Shown here piece after piece: positions 24,834-33,332 of a stretch of 64,000 nt of DNA; position 1 is the stretch's first letter, and every line of letters starts with the position of its first letter. Made by a program: the position numbers and the translations under genes. Source of the DNA: Tabrizicola oligotrophica. GTDB taxonomy: Bacteria; Pseudomonadota; Alphaproteobacteria; Rhodobacterales; Rhodobacteraceae. Where the stretch lies: NCBI RefSeq assembly GCF_011008935.1, contig NZ_JAAIVJ010000004.1, positions 124,001 through 188,000 of the forward strand, read 5' to 3'. Under the pieces are notes generated by a model. That model was not told the DNA's origin. It made no database searches and saw only the letters and a list, made by a program, of their open reading frames with translations.

Positions 24834-26090
24834 ATGTTTACGCTCACCCGCCGGCACTTCCTGATGACCTCGGCCGCGACCGTTGCCGCCGCCGCCATTT
24901 CGGCCCCCGCCTTTGCGACCGACCCGATCCTGATCGGCGTGCCCACCGCGCAATCCGGTCCCGTCGGGGTGGCCGATCAGGCGGACTGGCTGAACGGTGT
25001 CACCATGGCGGTCAAAGAGATCAACGCCGCTGGCGGGGTGAACGGCCGCATGCTGGAGACCCGCGTGGTCGACATCGACCTCTTGACCCCCGAGGGCACG
25101 GTGGCCGCCTTCCAGAGCCTTGTCGAACAGGGCGTGCAGGCCTTGGCGCATTCCTTTGCCATCATTCCGCAGCCGGCGATGGACGTGGCGGCGACCACGG
25201 GTGTTCCCTACCTGCACGGCAACACCAGCCAGGCGAGCCTTGATCTTGTGAAATCCGACCCGCAGAAATACCGCAACATCTTCCAGATCGACGTGGCGGA
25301 AACCTATTACGGCGCGGGTTTTGTCAAGTTCCTGTCGAACCAGAAAGCCGCCGGTTGGGTGCCGAAGAACAACAAGGTCCACATCGTCCAGGAGCAGATC
25401 GGCTATACGCAGGTGATCTCAAAGGCCACGCAGGCGGCCATTGCGGCGTCGGGCGGCGAATGGGAGCAAGGTCCGGTCACCGACATCCAGTTCCCGGTCG
25501 CGGATTGGACGCCGATCATCCAGGCGCTGAAAGAGGCCGATTGCGGCACCATCATGATCGACCACTGGGTCGCCGCCGAGCTTGCCAGCTTCGCGCAATC
25601 CTATGTGCTGGACCCGGTTCCGGGCGCGCTGGTCTATCTGCAATACGGCCCCTCGCAGCCGGAGTTCCTTGATCTGGCAGGTGATGCGGCTGAAGGGTTT
25701 GTCTGGGGGTCGGTCATCGGGGTCTATGCCGACGAAAAGGGCATGGCCTTCCGCGAGGCCTATCAGGCCAAGTATCCCGGTACGATGGGCATGGTCTATA
25801 CCGGCTCGGGCTATGACACGGTCAACATTCTGGCCGAGGTCTGGAAAACCGTCGACCCCGCCGATTTCGACGCGGTGGGTGCGGCGATCAAGGCGATCAG
25901 CCATCGCGGCGTCTGCGGCACCTATACTTTCGGCAATGCCGAACAGACCCCGGTCAGCTATCCGAACATGACCGATGATCCCGAAGCAGGCCAGGCCCAC
26001 CTGATTTTCCAGGTACAGGACGGCGCGCATACCATCATTTCGCCCTCCACCCACAAGCAGGCCGACATGCGGCCCGCGCCCTGGATGTAA
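24834..26090 (+). CDS. ABC transporter substrate-binding protein, branched-chain amino acid/urea (HAAT) type, Tat-exported
   Basis: 418 residues. TRRHFLMTS followed by AATVAAAAISAPAFA is a twin-arginine signal peptide, so it is exported folded. The mature protein is a type I periplasmic binding fold: ILIGVPTAQSGP (first strand), EINAAGGVNGR (the usual INAAGG motif), then a second lobe with YTQVISKATQAAIAASGGE. HAAT relatives bind amino acids, urea or short amides. It is the first gene of an operon whose last enzymes are dimethylformamidase-like, so a small amide is the likely cargo (inference). ATG 24834 has AAGGGAGGAA upstream; a hairpin overlaps that site. The frame is open upstream to 24723 but starts inside the SRP RNA. 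Confidence 0.9.
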   Translation: MFTLTRRHFLMTSAATVAAAAISAPAFATDPILIGVPTAQSGPVGVADQADWLNGVTMAVKEINAAGGVNGRMLETRVVDIDLLTPEGTVAAFQSLVEQGVQALAHSFAIIPQPAMDVAATTGVPYLHGNTSQASLDLVKSDPQKYRNIFQIDVAETYYGAGFVKFLSNQKAAGWVPKNNKVHIVQEQIGYTQVISKATQAAIAASGGEWEQGPVTDIQFPVADWTPIIQALKEADCGTIMIDHWVAAELASFAQSYVLDPVPGALVYLQYGPSQPEFLDLAGDAAEGFVWGSVIGVYADEKGMAFREAYQAKYPGTMGMVYTGSGYDTVNILAEVWKTVDPADFDAVGAAIKAISHRGVCGTYTFGNAEQTPVSYPNMTDDPEAGQAHLIFQVQDGAHTIISPSTHKQADMRPAPWM

Positions 26091-26114
26091 GCAGACACGT
26101 CAGGGGACAGGCCA

Positions 26115-26846
26115 ATGACGGACGTGGACGGTATCTTCGGCTGCCGGGGGATCGGGATTTCCTTCGGCAACCGGGCGATCCTGAAGAATGTGTCTCTCGC
26201 TGTATCCCCCGGCGAGGTGCTTGGTCTTGTCGGCCCGAACGGGGCCGGCAAGACCTCTTTGTTCGAAATTCTCTGCGGGCGCTATACGGCGACCGCGGGG
26301 CAGGTGTTCATGGAGGGCCGCGACATCACCGCCATGGCGGTGCATGACCGTGCCCGCGCCGGTCTGGCGCGCACCTATCAAAGCCCGGTGGTGCCGGGCG
26401 CGCTGACCATCGGCGAGACGCTGCGGGCGGCGCGCTATGCCTACCGGCCTTTCAAGACAAGGATGGAGGCGGAATGGGCCTGCCATCTGGCCAACCTGCG
26501 CCAGCCCTGGGACCGGCTGGCGGGCAGTCTGGACACCTTCGACCGGCGCAAGCTGCTTCTCGCCTGCCTTCTGATGCGCAAGCCCAAGGTGCTCTTGCTG
26601 GACGAGCCGGCCTCGGGTCTCATCAATTCGGAAATCGACGAGCTTGATCTCATCATCCGCCGGCTGGTGGATGAATACGGCATCGCCGCCATCCTGATCG
26701 AGCACCGGCTGGAGCTTTTGTCCGCCATCGCTGACCGCGCGGTTGTGCTGGACATGGGCGAGGTGATCGCCACAGGCACCCCGCGCGAGGTCTTTGAAAA
26801 CCCGCGGGTTCTGGCCGCCTATTTCGAGGAGCCGGCGCATGGCTGA
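26115..26846 (+). CDS. ABC transporter ATP-binding protein, LivG-like, with an atypical signature motif
   Basis: 243 residues. The Walker A motif is GPNGAGKTS (about 37-45), Walker B is LLLDEPASGL, and the switch histidine is in LIEHRLELL, all normal. The ABC signature, usually LSYGQQRR in LivG proteins, reads SLDTFDRRKLLLACLLM, so the glycine that contacts the partner's ATP is absent. The second ATPase in the operon has a normal signature. In a LivG/LivF heterodimer this predicts one canonical and one degenerate ATP site. The gene lies 24 bp after the binding-protein gene and overlaps the next ATPase gene by 8 bp. Confidence 0.88.
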   Translation: MTDVDGIFGCRGIGISFGNRAILKNVSLAVSPGEVLGLVGPNGAGKTSLFEILCGRYTATAGQVFMEGRDITAMAVHDRARAGLARTYQSPVVPGALTIGETLRAARYAYRPFKTRMEAEWACHLANLRQPWDRLAGSLDTFDRRKLLLACLLMRKPKVLLLDEPASGLINSEIDELDLIIRRLVDEYGIAAILIEHRLELLSAIADRAVVLDMGEVIATGTPREVFENPRVLAAYFEEPAHG

Positions 26847-27537
26847 AGTGTTGAAGATCACCGGGCTGACTGCCGGCTATGGCCCCTTGCGCGTGCTGCA
26901 TGAGATCGACTTCAGGGTCTTGGAAGGCGAGCGGGTGGGGCTGGTCGGCCTCAACGGCCACGGCAAGACTACGCTGTTTCGGGCGATTTCCAGCCTTGTC
27001 GGCTGGCAGTCGGGGTCGATCCTGCTGCATGGCCGCGAAATCGGCGGCAGCCGGTCTGCCGGGCCGGGGCGCAAGACGCCCGCCATCGTGCGCGCCGGGT
27101 TGGCGATGACACCGCAGGGCGACGCGATCTTTCCCGGCCTGACCGTGGCGCAACATCTCGACTGCGGGGCCTATACGGTGAAGGCGTGGCGCGACCGCAA
27201 GGCGCGGCGTGAGATGGTGTTCGACATCTTCCCGCCCTTGCGCAAGCTGGAACATGCCTTGGTCGGCCGGCTTTCGGGCGGCGAGCGGCGGATGGTCTCG
27301 GTCGGCCGGGCGCTGATGGTGGAGGCGTCGCTTTACCTCATCGACGAGCCGTCGCTGGGCTTGGCGCCGAAGATCAGCGCCTCGGTGATCGAGGCGCTTT
27401 TCGCCCTGCCGAAAGACGGCCGCGCCATGGTGATCGCCGAACAGAACGTCGCGCTTCTGTCAGGAAAGGTCGACCGCATGGTCGGCATGCACGCCGGCCG
27501 CATCCGCGGCGACGTTGGCCATGTGAGTTTGTACTGA
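26839..27537 (+). CDS. ABC transporter ATP-binding protein, LivF-like
   Basis: 232 residues. The Walker A motif is GLNGHGKTT, the signature LSGGERRM, Walker B YLIDEPSLGL, and the switch histidine position is replaced by the LivF-type AEQN. All motifs are complete. ATG 26839 lies inside the end of the LivG-like gene (8-bp overlap), and the stop overlaps the LivH-like start in TGATG (27535-27539), so translation is coupled throughout. It powers the importer with the LivG-like subunit. Confidence 0.92.
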   Translation: MAEVLKITGLTAGYGPLRVLHEIDFRVLEGERVGLVGLNGHGKTTLFRAISSLVGWQSGSILLHGREIGGSRSAGPGRKTPAIVRAGLAMTPQGDAIFPGLTVAQHLDCGAYTVKAWRDRKARREMVFDIFPPLRKLEHALVGRLSGGERRMVSVGRALMVEASLYLIDEPSLGLAPKISASVIEALFALPKDGRAMVIAEQNVALLSGKVDRMVGMHAGRIRGDVGHVSLY

Positions 27538-28466
27538 TGGATATCTTCGTCACCCTCGTCCACGGGCTGAACCTTGCCGCGATTTACGGGCTGATGGCCA
27601 TTGGCATTTCGCTTTTGTGGTCGTCGATCGGCATGATCAACATGGCCCATGGCGCGACCTTTGCGGTGTCGGGCTATGCTGCGTGGTTCATGGCCGATCT
27701 GATGAAGCCGGTCCTTCTGGCCGCCTTTGGCAAGGGCTTTGTCGGCACCGCCGCCATGGCCGGCATCACGCTGACGACCGGGGCGGCGATGGGGGCGCTC
27801 TTTGGCGCGCTGATCTATGCGCTGGCCTTCCTGCCCATTCATGACAAGCCGAACTTTCCGGTCCGCAGCCTGATCGTGACCTTGGCGATCAACCTCGCCA
27901 CGGTGCAACTGCTGCTGTGGTATTTCGGACCCAAGCAGAAAAACCTGCCGAAGATCTTCGGCACCGGCAAGCTGGACCTTGGCCCGCTGTCGGCCCGCTA
28001 TGACCAGATCGGCGCGATTGTGGCGACGGCGGCGATCCTTGGGCTGGTGCTGACGTGGCTCAGGGTTTCCCGCAAGGGGCTGGAAATCCGCGCCATGATG
28101 CAAAACCCCGAAGGCGCGGTCTTGTCCGGCATTTCGGTGCGCTGGACGGCGCTGCCCGTCACCATGCTGACCGGGGCCTTGGCAGGGCTTGCGGCGGTTC
28201 TCCTGTCGCAAACTATCTTCGTCTCGCCCACCTCGGGCACCATGCCGCTCATCAAGGGGCTGACCATCGCGCTGCTGGGCGGCCTCGGATCGGTGCCCGG
28301 CGCGGTCGCCGGCGCAGTCATCATCGGCTTTCTCGAAGCCATCGTCGGCGCCGTGCCCTTCCTTGGCCAGCGCTATGTGCTGTTCGCCACCTTCGTCTTC
28401 ATCATCACCGTCCTCATCCTCCGCCCGCGCGGGATTGGTGGCCTTCTGGACGAGGCCCGCAAATGA
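27537..28466 (+). CDS. ABC transporter permease, LivH-like
   Basis: 309 residues with about eight hydrophobic helices. LNLAAIYGLMAIGISLLWSSIGMINMAHG is the typical LivH opening, with INMAHG conserved. The ATPase-contact region reads GLEIRAMMQNPEGA, and GLGSVPGAVAGAVIIGFLEA closes the protein as in UrtB/LivH. Its stop overlaps the next gene start as ATGA (28463-28466). It forms the channel together with the following LivM-like permease. Confidence 0.92.
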   Translation: MDIFVTLVHGLNLAAIYGLMAIGISLLWSSIGMINMAHGATFAVSGYAAWFMADLMKPVLLAAFGKGFVGTAAMAGITLTTGAAMGALFGALIYALAFLPIHDKPNFPVRSLIVTLAINLATVQLLLWYFGPKQKNLPKIFGTGKLDLGPLSARYDQIGAIVATAAILGLVLTWLRVSRKGLEIRAMMQNPEGAVLSGISVRWTALPVTMLTGALAGLAAVLLSQTIFVSPTSGTMPLIKGLTIALLGGLGSVPGAVAGAVIIGFLEAIVGAVPFLGQRYVLFATFVFIITVLILRPRGIGGLLDEARK

Positions 28467-29980
28467 CCGAAAAGAAGTTCTACGAAATCGGCCAGCGCCC
28501 CTCCGAGGTCATCCTGCATCCGGCGGGGGATGCGCCCCTGCATCGCCGCCGCCTGCCCTTCACCCGGCGGCACTGGTTCAAATGGCGGTCACGCCTGAAC
28601 GCCAAGACGCTGGAGCAGGAGCGGATGCTGGCCGACAAGCGCCCGCTGTGGTGGGCGCTGGGGCTGCTGGCGCTGGCGCTTGCCGCGCCCTTCCTGTCGA
28701 ACCCGATGCTGACCATCGCCGCGATCTTCTGCATCTTTTCCGCGATCAACGTGCTTTGGACGCTCATCATCGGCACGGCGGGGATCTTCAGCCTTGCCAC
28801 CTTGGCCATCGTCGGCATCGGCGCCTATGTGTCGGCCGCGCTGAACGTCTATCTCGGCCTGCCCTGGCCCTTGATGTTCGTGGCGGGCGGGCTGGCCGGG
28901 CTGGTGATCGGCGGCTTTCTCGCCTTGCCCTCGACCCGTCTGGATGGGCTTTACTATGCCCTCCTGACCATGGGCTTTGCCGAGATCTGCCGGGTGTTCG
29001 TCCAGCAGTTGAAGCCCCTCGGCCCGCAAAACGGCTCGATCAACAACGTCGCCAGCTTCATCCCCTCCGACTGGCAATTGCAAAGGCCGGGGCTGCTTCT
29101 GGGCTTTGCCGGGGCCTTCGTGATCCTGCTGCTGGCACTGCTGACCTTCCGGGTCGTCAATTCCGAACGGCTGGGGATGCTCCTGCAAACCGCGCGCGAG
29201 GATGAGGCCTTTGCCGAGGCGACCGGCATCGACTATCGCCGGGCGCGGCTGCATGTGTTCCTGATCTCGTCCGCGGGGCTGGGGGTGATCGGCGCGTTCT
29301 ATGCGCAGTTCTACGGCTCGATCTCGCCGCAGGTGTTCTCGCTGGACCAGCTCATGCTCTTGTTTGCGATGATCGTCATCGGCGGGCTGGGGCGCAGCGA
29401 GGGCGCGGTGATCGGCACCGCCATCGTCGTGCTGATCGACAAGGGGTTTCTGAACCTGGGCCCGATCCGCATCCTTCTGGTCGCCGCCATCATGCTGGGC
29501 GTGACCTTGTTCCTTCACAACGGCCTTGCCGGCGCGCGCGAGCAATTTCGCGGCTGGCGCCGCCGCAAACAATCCGAGGCGCGCGCGCGCCGCACCGAAA
29601 AGGGGGGTGAGGTCATGCCCGAAGAAGCCATCGAAATCGCCGACAAGCAGGAAATCTACTATCGCCGGTTCCAGAAACGCCTGCGCGACCGGCTGAAGGC
29701 GCTCATCACGCCCGAGCTGATCGAGGAACACCGCCAGAACCCGCTTGGCCATCACTCCGACGCCTTGTCCCGCGTGCTGAACCACTTCCGCCGCGCCGAG
29801 GTGGCCGACAAATACGCCATCATGCGCCAGCCCGAGGCCTTTCACGCCTACAAGATCGTCGCCTTCTCCGGCACCCGCGGCGCCCCGCCCCGGCTGGTCG
29901 ACGACCGCACCTACCATGACATCAACGAGGCCTATCACGCGGTCTTCCTGCTCCGCGTCAATGACCTGATGGAAGCCTGA
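28463..29980 (+). CDS. LivM-like ABC permease continuous in frame with a dimethylformamidase-like small subunit
   Basis: 505 residues in one open frame. Residues 1-355 are a LivM/UrtC-type permease: a 60-residue cytoplasmic leader, then about nine helices including FSLATLAIVGIGAYVSAALN and LLFAMIVIGGLGRSEGAVIG. Residues 356-384 are a charged linker (RGWRRRKQSEARARRTEKGG). Residues 385-505 match the small (alpha, about 15 kDa) subunit of N,N-dimethylformamidase, with EEHRQNPLGHHSDALSRVLN, then FRRAEV, and EAYHAVFLLRVNDL at the end. No stop separates the parts. A strong Shine-Dalgarno and ATG 29615 allow the small subunit to be made alone. A4G6 at 29598-29607 precedes an out-of-frame TGA (29608-29610); one extra G or a -1 slip would end the permease there. 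Confidence 0.85.
   Translation: MTEKKFYEIGQRPSEVILHPAGDAPLHRRRLPFTRRHWFKWRSRLNAKTLEQERMLADKRPLWWALGLLALALAAPFLSNPMLTIAAIFCIFSAINVLWTLIIGTAGIFSLATLAIVGIGAYVSAALNVYLGLPWPLMFVAGGLAGLVIGGFLALPSTRLDGLYYALLTMGFAEICRVFVQQLKPLGPQNGSINNVASFIPSDWQLQRPGLLLGFAGAFVILLLALLTFRVVNSERLGMLLQTAREDEAFAEATGIDYRRARLHVFLISSAGLGVIGAFYAQFYGSISPQVFSLDQLMLLFAMIVIGGLGRSEGAVIGTAIVVLIDKGFLNLGPIRILLVAAIMLGVTLFLHNGLAGAREQFRGWRRRKQSEARARRTEKGGEVMPEEAIEIADKQEIYYRRFQKRLRDRLKALITPELIEEHRQNPLGHHSDALSRVLNHFRRAEVADKYAIMRQPEAFHAYKIVAFSGTRGAPPRLVDDRTYHDINEAYHAVFLLRVNDLMEA
29598..29617 (+). promoter_or_regulatory. dmfA1: Slippery A4G6 run and internal Shine-Dalgarno/start for the amidase small subunit
   Basis: AAAAGGGGGGTGAGGTCATG. 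The G-run acts as Shine-Dalgarno about 7 nt before ATG 29615, which opens a 121-residue reading frame (29615-29980; MPEEAIEIADKQEIYYRRFQ) of the length expected for the small subunit (132 residues in the known enzyme). The TGA at 29608-29610 is in the frame reached by a -1 shift within A4G6. The sequence can therefore yield a fusion, a separate permease and a separate small subunit. Confidence 0.6.
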
Positions 29981-29983
29981 CCC

Positions 29984-32293
29984 ATGACCAATACCCGGAT
30001 TTTCGGCTATGCCGACCCTTTGGCCGCCCGCGCCGGCAGCCGCGTGGATTTCATGATTTCGGTCGAGGGCCGCGACGAGGTGGAGGCGCGGCTGGTTCGG
30101 GTGATCCATGGCGATGAAAACCCCGAGGGGCCGGGCTATCTGGAAGAAGCGGTCGATATTGACCTGCCGAAGGTGCTGAAGGTGAAGCGGCAGTTCACGC
30201 AAGTCGGCAGCTTCGCCCGCGCCGATGACCCCGAGGGGCGGCTGGACGGGCTGCAAAACTTCACGCTCTTTGCCCATGTCTTCCCGACCTTGCCCAAGGC
30301 CGAGCGCCAGCAGGTTCTGGGCCGCTGGGACATCGAAGGCTCCAGGGGGTTCGGTCTGGGTATTGACCCCGACGGCCATGTGGCGATGTGGCTGGGCGAC
30401 GGCGCGGGGGTGGACGAGATCCGCACCGAGATCACGCTGGTGCCGCGCTGCTGGTATTTCGTCGCCGCCTCCTATGACGCGGCCAGCAAGGAAGCGCAGC
30501 TTCACGTCATCAACTGCGTGAGCCAGTGGAACAGCCGGATTTCCACCGTCGTCCCGTTCGAGGCCGACAGCTGGATCAAGGAGACCTTGCGCCATGGTCC
30601 GGGGGCGACAGCAGGGGCGGCGAGTTTCAAGCTGGCCTCCGCCACCGCCTGCAACCCGGTGCGCGGCCATTACGGCGCCTTCCTGTTCAACGGCAAGATT
30701 GACCGTTCTGGCGTCTACAGCCGCCCGCTGTCCCGCGCCGAGGTGATGGCGCTGGCCAAGGGCGATGCACCGGCGAAAGACGGGCTTCTGGCCTATTGGG
30801 ACCCGACGGCGAACCTTGCGCGCGAGGGCGTCGGCGACACCATTCCTGACACTGGCCCGCATGGCCTGCACATGCAGGGCATCAACCGCCCGGTGCGCTG
30901 CATGACCGGCTTCAACTGGCGGGGCGAGGAAAGCTATCGGCTTGCCCCGGAAACCTTCGGCGGCGTGCATTACCACGACGACGCGATGACCGATTGTGCC
31001 TGGGACGTGACCCATTCGCTGACGCTTCCCGATGACCTGAAATCCGGGGTCTATTGCCTGAAGGTGTCGGGCGGCGGCGGCGAGGATTCCATTCCCTTCA
31101 TCGTGCGGCCCAAGACGTCCAAGGCGAAACTCGCCTTCCTCTTGCCGACCTTCACCTATCTCGCCTATGGCAACGAACACCTGTCCTACGAGGCGCCGAT
31201 CGCGCAGGCCATCACCGCCCATACCCCGGTGATCGTGGCGGAAGACCTTGAATACAAGAAGCTCGAGGAATTCGGCCTTTCGACCTATGACCATCACACC
31301 GACGGGGCCGGCTGCTGCTATTCGTCGTGGAAACGCCCGATCATCACCCTGCGCCCGCGCTACCGGCTGCCGGCGATGAACTTCCCTTGGGCGCTGCCGG
31401 CGGATCTCTCGCTGGTCTGGTGGCTGGAGCATGCGGGATATGACTATGACCTCATCACCGACCATGACCTGCACGCCGAAGGGCTGGACTGCCTGAAGCC
31501 TTATACTTGCGTGATGAACGGCACTCATCCTGAGTATTACTCGGAGGAGATGATGGACGCGACCGAGGCCTATCTGCGGCAGGGCGGGCGGGTGATGTAT
31601 CTCGGCGGCAATGGCTATTACTGGGTCACCGGCACGCGGTCCGGTGATCCCGCCTGCATCGAGGTGCGCAAGCTCGATTCTGGCAGCCGCGCCTGGCAGG
31701 CCGAACCGGGCGAGGGCTATCTGGCCTCCACCGGCCAGCGCTCGGGCCTGTGGCGCAACCGCGGCCGCGCGCCGCAAAAGATCGTCGGTCTTGGCTTCAC
31801 CACCGAAGGCATGGATGCCTCGGAACCCTTCGAGCGCATGCCCGACAGCTTCCACCGCCGGGTGTCGTGGATCTTTGACGGCTTGGGCGACGAGGACCTG
31901 ATCGGCGATTTCGGCCTTGCCGGCGGCGGCGCGGGCGGGATCGAACTGGACCGCTATGACCTGGGCCTTGGCACGCCACCGCATACGATGCTGATGGCCT
32001 CGACCATCGGGCATTCCGACAACTACCCCCTCGTCAGCGAGGAAGTCACCTATGCCTTCCCCGGTCGCGGCGGCACGCAGGATGCGCAGGTGCGCGGCGA
32101 CATGATCTATTTCACCACGCCCCGGCACGGCGCCTGCTTTGCCGCCGGCTCGATCGCCTGGTCCCAGGCCCTGCCCTGCAAGGACGGCGAAAACAACGTG
32201 GCCCGAATCATGCGGAACGTGCTCAATGCGTTCTTGAAGGAAGGGGATCTGCCGGGGGCGGCCTACAAGGGCGACGAAAAGCTCTGGCGGTAA
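29984..32293 (+). CDS. dmfA2: N,N-dimethylformamidase-like large (beta) subunit
   Basis: 769 residues, close to the known beta subunit (about 760). Residues 80-260 form a lectin-like (concanavalin A fold) insert with LFAHVFPTLPK, GIDPDGHVAMWLGD and WYFVAASYD. The catalytic part (about 380-690) includes FTYLAYGNEH, STYDHHTDGAG and NGTHPEYYSEEM. The Paracoccus enzyme holds iron with Tyr399, Tyr440 and Glu521, as I recall. Tyr395, Tyr435 and Glu517 fall at matching places here, so the mononuclear iron site seems kept. The reaction would be dimethylformamide + water to dimethylamine + formate. The gene starts 4 bp after the small-subunit frame. Actual substrate may be another N-alkyl amide. Confidence 0.85.
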   Translation: MTNTRIFGYADPLAARAGSRVDFMISVEGRDEVEARLVRVIHGDENPEGPGYLEEAVDIDLPKVLKVKRQFTQVGSFARADDPEGRLDGLQNFTLFAHVFPTLPKAERQQVLGRWDIEGSRGFGLGIDPDGHVAMWLGDGAGVDEIRTEITLVPRCWYFVAASYDAASKEAQLHVINCVSQWNSRISTVVPFEADSWIKETLRHGPGATAGAASFKLASATACNPVRGHYGAFLFNGKIDRSGVYSRPLSRAEVMALAKGDAPAKDGLLAYWDPTANLAREGVGDTIPDTGPHGLHMQGINRPVRCMTGFNWRGEESYRLAPETFGGVHYHDDAMTDCAWDVTHSLTLPDDLKSGVYCLKVSGGGGEDSIPFIVRPKTSKAKLAFLLPTFTYLAYGNEHLSYEAPIAQAITAHTPVIVAEDLEYKKLEEFGLSTYDHHTDGAGCCYSSWKRPIITLRPRYRLPAMNFPWALPADLSLVWWLEHAGYDYDLITDHDLHAEGLDCLKPYTCVMNGTHPEYYSEEMMDATEAYLRQGGRVMYLGGNGYYWVTGTRSGDPACIEVRKLDSGSRAWQAEPGEGYLASTGQRSGLWRNRGRAPQKIVGLGFTTEGMDASEPFERMPDSFHRRVSWIFDGLGDEDLIGDFGLAGGGAGGIELDRYDLGLGTPPHTMLMASTIGHSDNYPLVSEEVTYAFPGRGGTQDAQVRGDMIYFTTPRHGACFAAGSIAWSQALPCKDGENNVARIMRNVLNAFLKEGDLPGAAYKGDEKLWR

Positions 32294-32316
32294 GCGCGCG
32301 CGATCGGGGAGGGCGC

Positions 32317-33291
32317 ATGGGCCTTGGCATCGCCAGCTTCTCTCGGTTCGTCACCGAGATGAACGACCGCACCCGCGAGGAAGATGCGGAAGGGCTGGCG
32401 CGCTGGGCGGTGGCCGAACTGTCGCAGACGATCGGCTTTGATGCCGCCTGGTATGGCTGGGCCAAGCTGCGCCCCGAAGGGGTGGAGGTCTACGCCAACG
32501 CCACGCTGAACCTGCCGGATGGCTTTTACGACTACTGGCGGACCATGTCGGATCAGGACCTGCTGGCGCGCTACATGATCGAAAACCCCGGCAAAGTGGC
32601 GATCTATGACCGCAAGCAGCCGCGCCAGACCGACGGCATGGCAAGCCTGTCGGATCAATTCGGGCTGAACCGGATGACCACGGCGATGAACGGGCATTAC
32701 GGCGACTATGCCTCGTTCTACATCTCGTCCTACCGGGTGGGCGCGCAGGCCAGAAACTGGTCCGAGACCGAGCGCGACTATCTGCAATGCGCGGTGGATC
32801 AGCTGTCGTCGGCCATGAAACTGACCTCGGCCGAACCGGGCCGGCCTGACCGGCCCGGCACGGTGACCATTCTCGCCTCGGAAAACGGCATCGGCCTTTT
32901 GGGTCTGACCGCCCTTCGCGCCCAGTTCGGCGAGATCTGGCCGCGCTGGACCGGCGATCACCTGCCCGAACAACTGGCCCGGCTGATCGGCACGCCCGGC
33001 ACCCACATCCTGCCAGACCGCGATCTGGTGGTGACGGTCGAGACCACCCCGCGCTTTCAGGGCATGGGCCTGCGCCGCCTGACCCTGCGTCGCCTGACGC
33101 GAATCGACATGCTGACTCCGCGTGAGCGCGAGGTGGCGCGCGCGCTGTCGGATGGACACAGCCACAAGGAGGTCGCCCGGCTTCTGGGGCTGGCGCCGGC
33201 AACGGTCCGGAACCAGACGCAATCCATCTACCACAAGCTTGGCATCGACAACCGCGCCAGCCTTTCGGCCATGCTGAACCAGCCCTCCTGA
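32317..33291 (+). CDS. LuxR-family transcriptional regulator of the amidase operon
   Basis: 324 residues. The C-terminal 60 residues are a LuxR/GerE helix-turn-helix: LTPREREVARALSDGHSHKE, then ARLLGLAPATVRNQTQSIYH and KLGIDN. The N-terminal 240 residues do not show a response-regulator receiver or an obvious autoinducer domain; they may be a GAF/PAS-like sensor. GGGGAGGG precedes ATG 32317, 24 bp after the large-subunit gene, so it is the last gene of the operon. The dimethylformamidase genes of Paracoccus aminophilus are accompanied by a LuxR-type regulator, DmfR, so a similar job is likely here. Confidence 0.87.
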   Translation: MGLGIASFSRFVTEMNDRTREEDAEGLARWAVAELSQTIGFDAAWYGWAKLRPEGVEVYANATLNLPDGFYDYWRTMSDQDLLARYMIENPGKVAIYDRKQPRQTDGMASLSDQFGLNRMTTAMNGHYGDYASFYISSYRVGAQARNWSETERDYLQCAVDQLSSAMKLTSAEPGRPDRPGTVTILASENGIGLLGLTALRAQFGEIWPRWTGDHLPEQLARLIGTPGTHILPDRDLVVTVETTPRFQGMGLRRLTLRRLTRIDMLTPREREVARALSDGHSHKEVARLLGLAPATVRNQTQSIYHKLGIDNRASLSAMLNQPS

Positions 33292-33297
33292 CCCTTT

Positions 33298-33320
33298 GCC
33301 CTGCGACAAACCCGCAGGGC
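33298..33320. terminator. Hairpin between convergent LuxR and RTX/Hint genes
   Basis: GCCCTGCG, a 7-nt loop, then CGCAGGGC: a perfect 8-bp stem in the 41-bp gap between two converging genes. There is no U-run on either side, so termination strength is uncertain. Confidence 0.45.
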
Positions 33321-33332
33321 GAGGAGGCGGCG

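Noticed and set aside
28589-32128. Very long minus-strand open frame (over 1100 codons) opposite the permease and amidase genes
   Set aside because: Shadow of high-GC coding sequence on the other strand; its translation is low-complexity His/Arg/Gln-rich and matches no family, whereas the plus strand encodes recognisable proteins.
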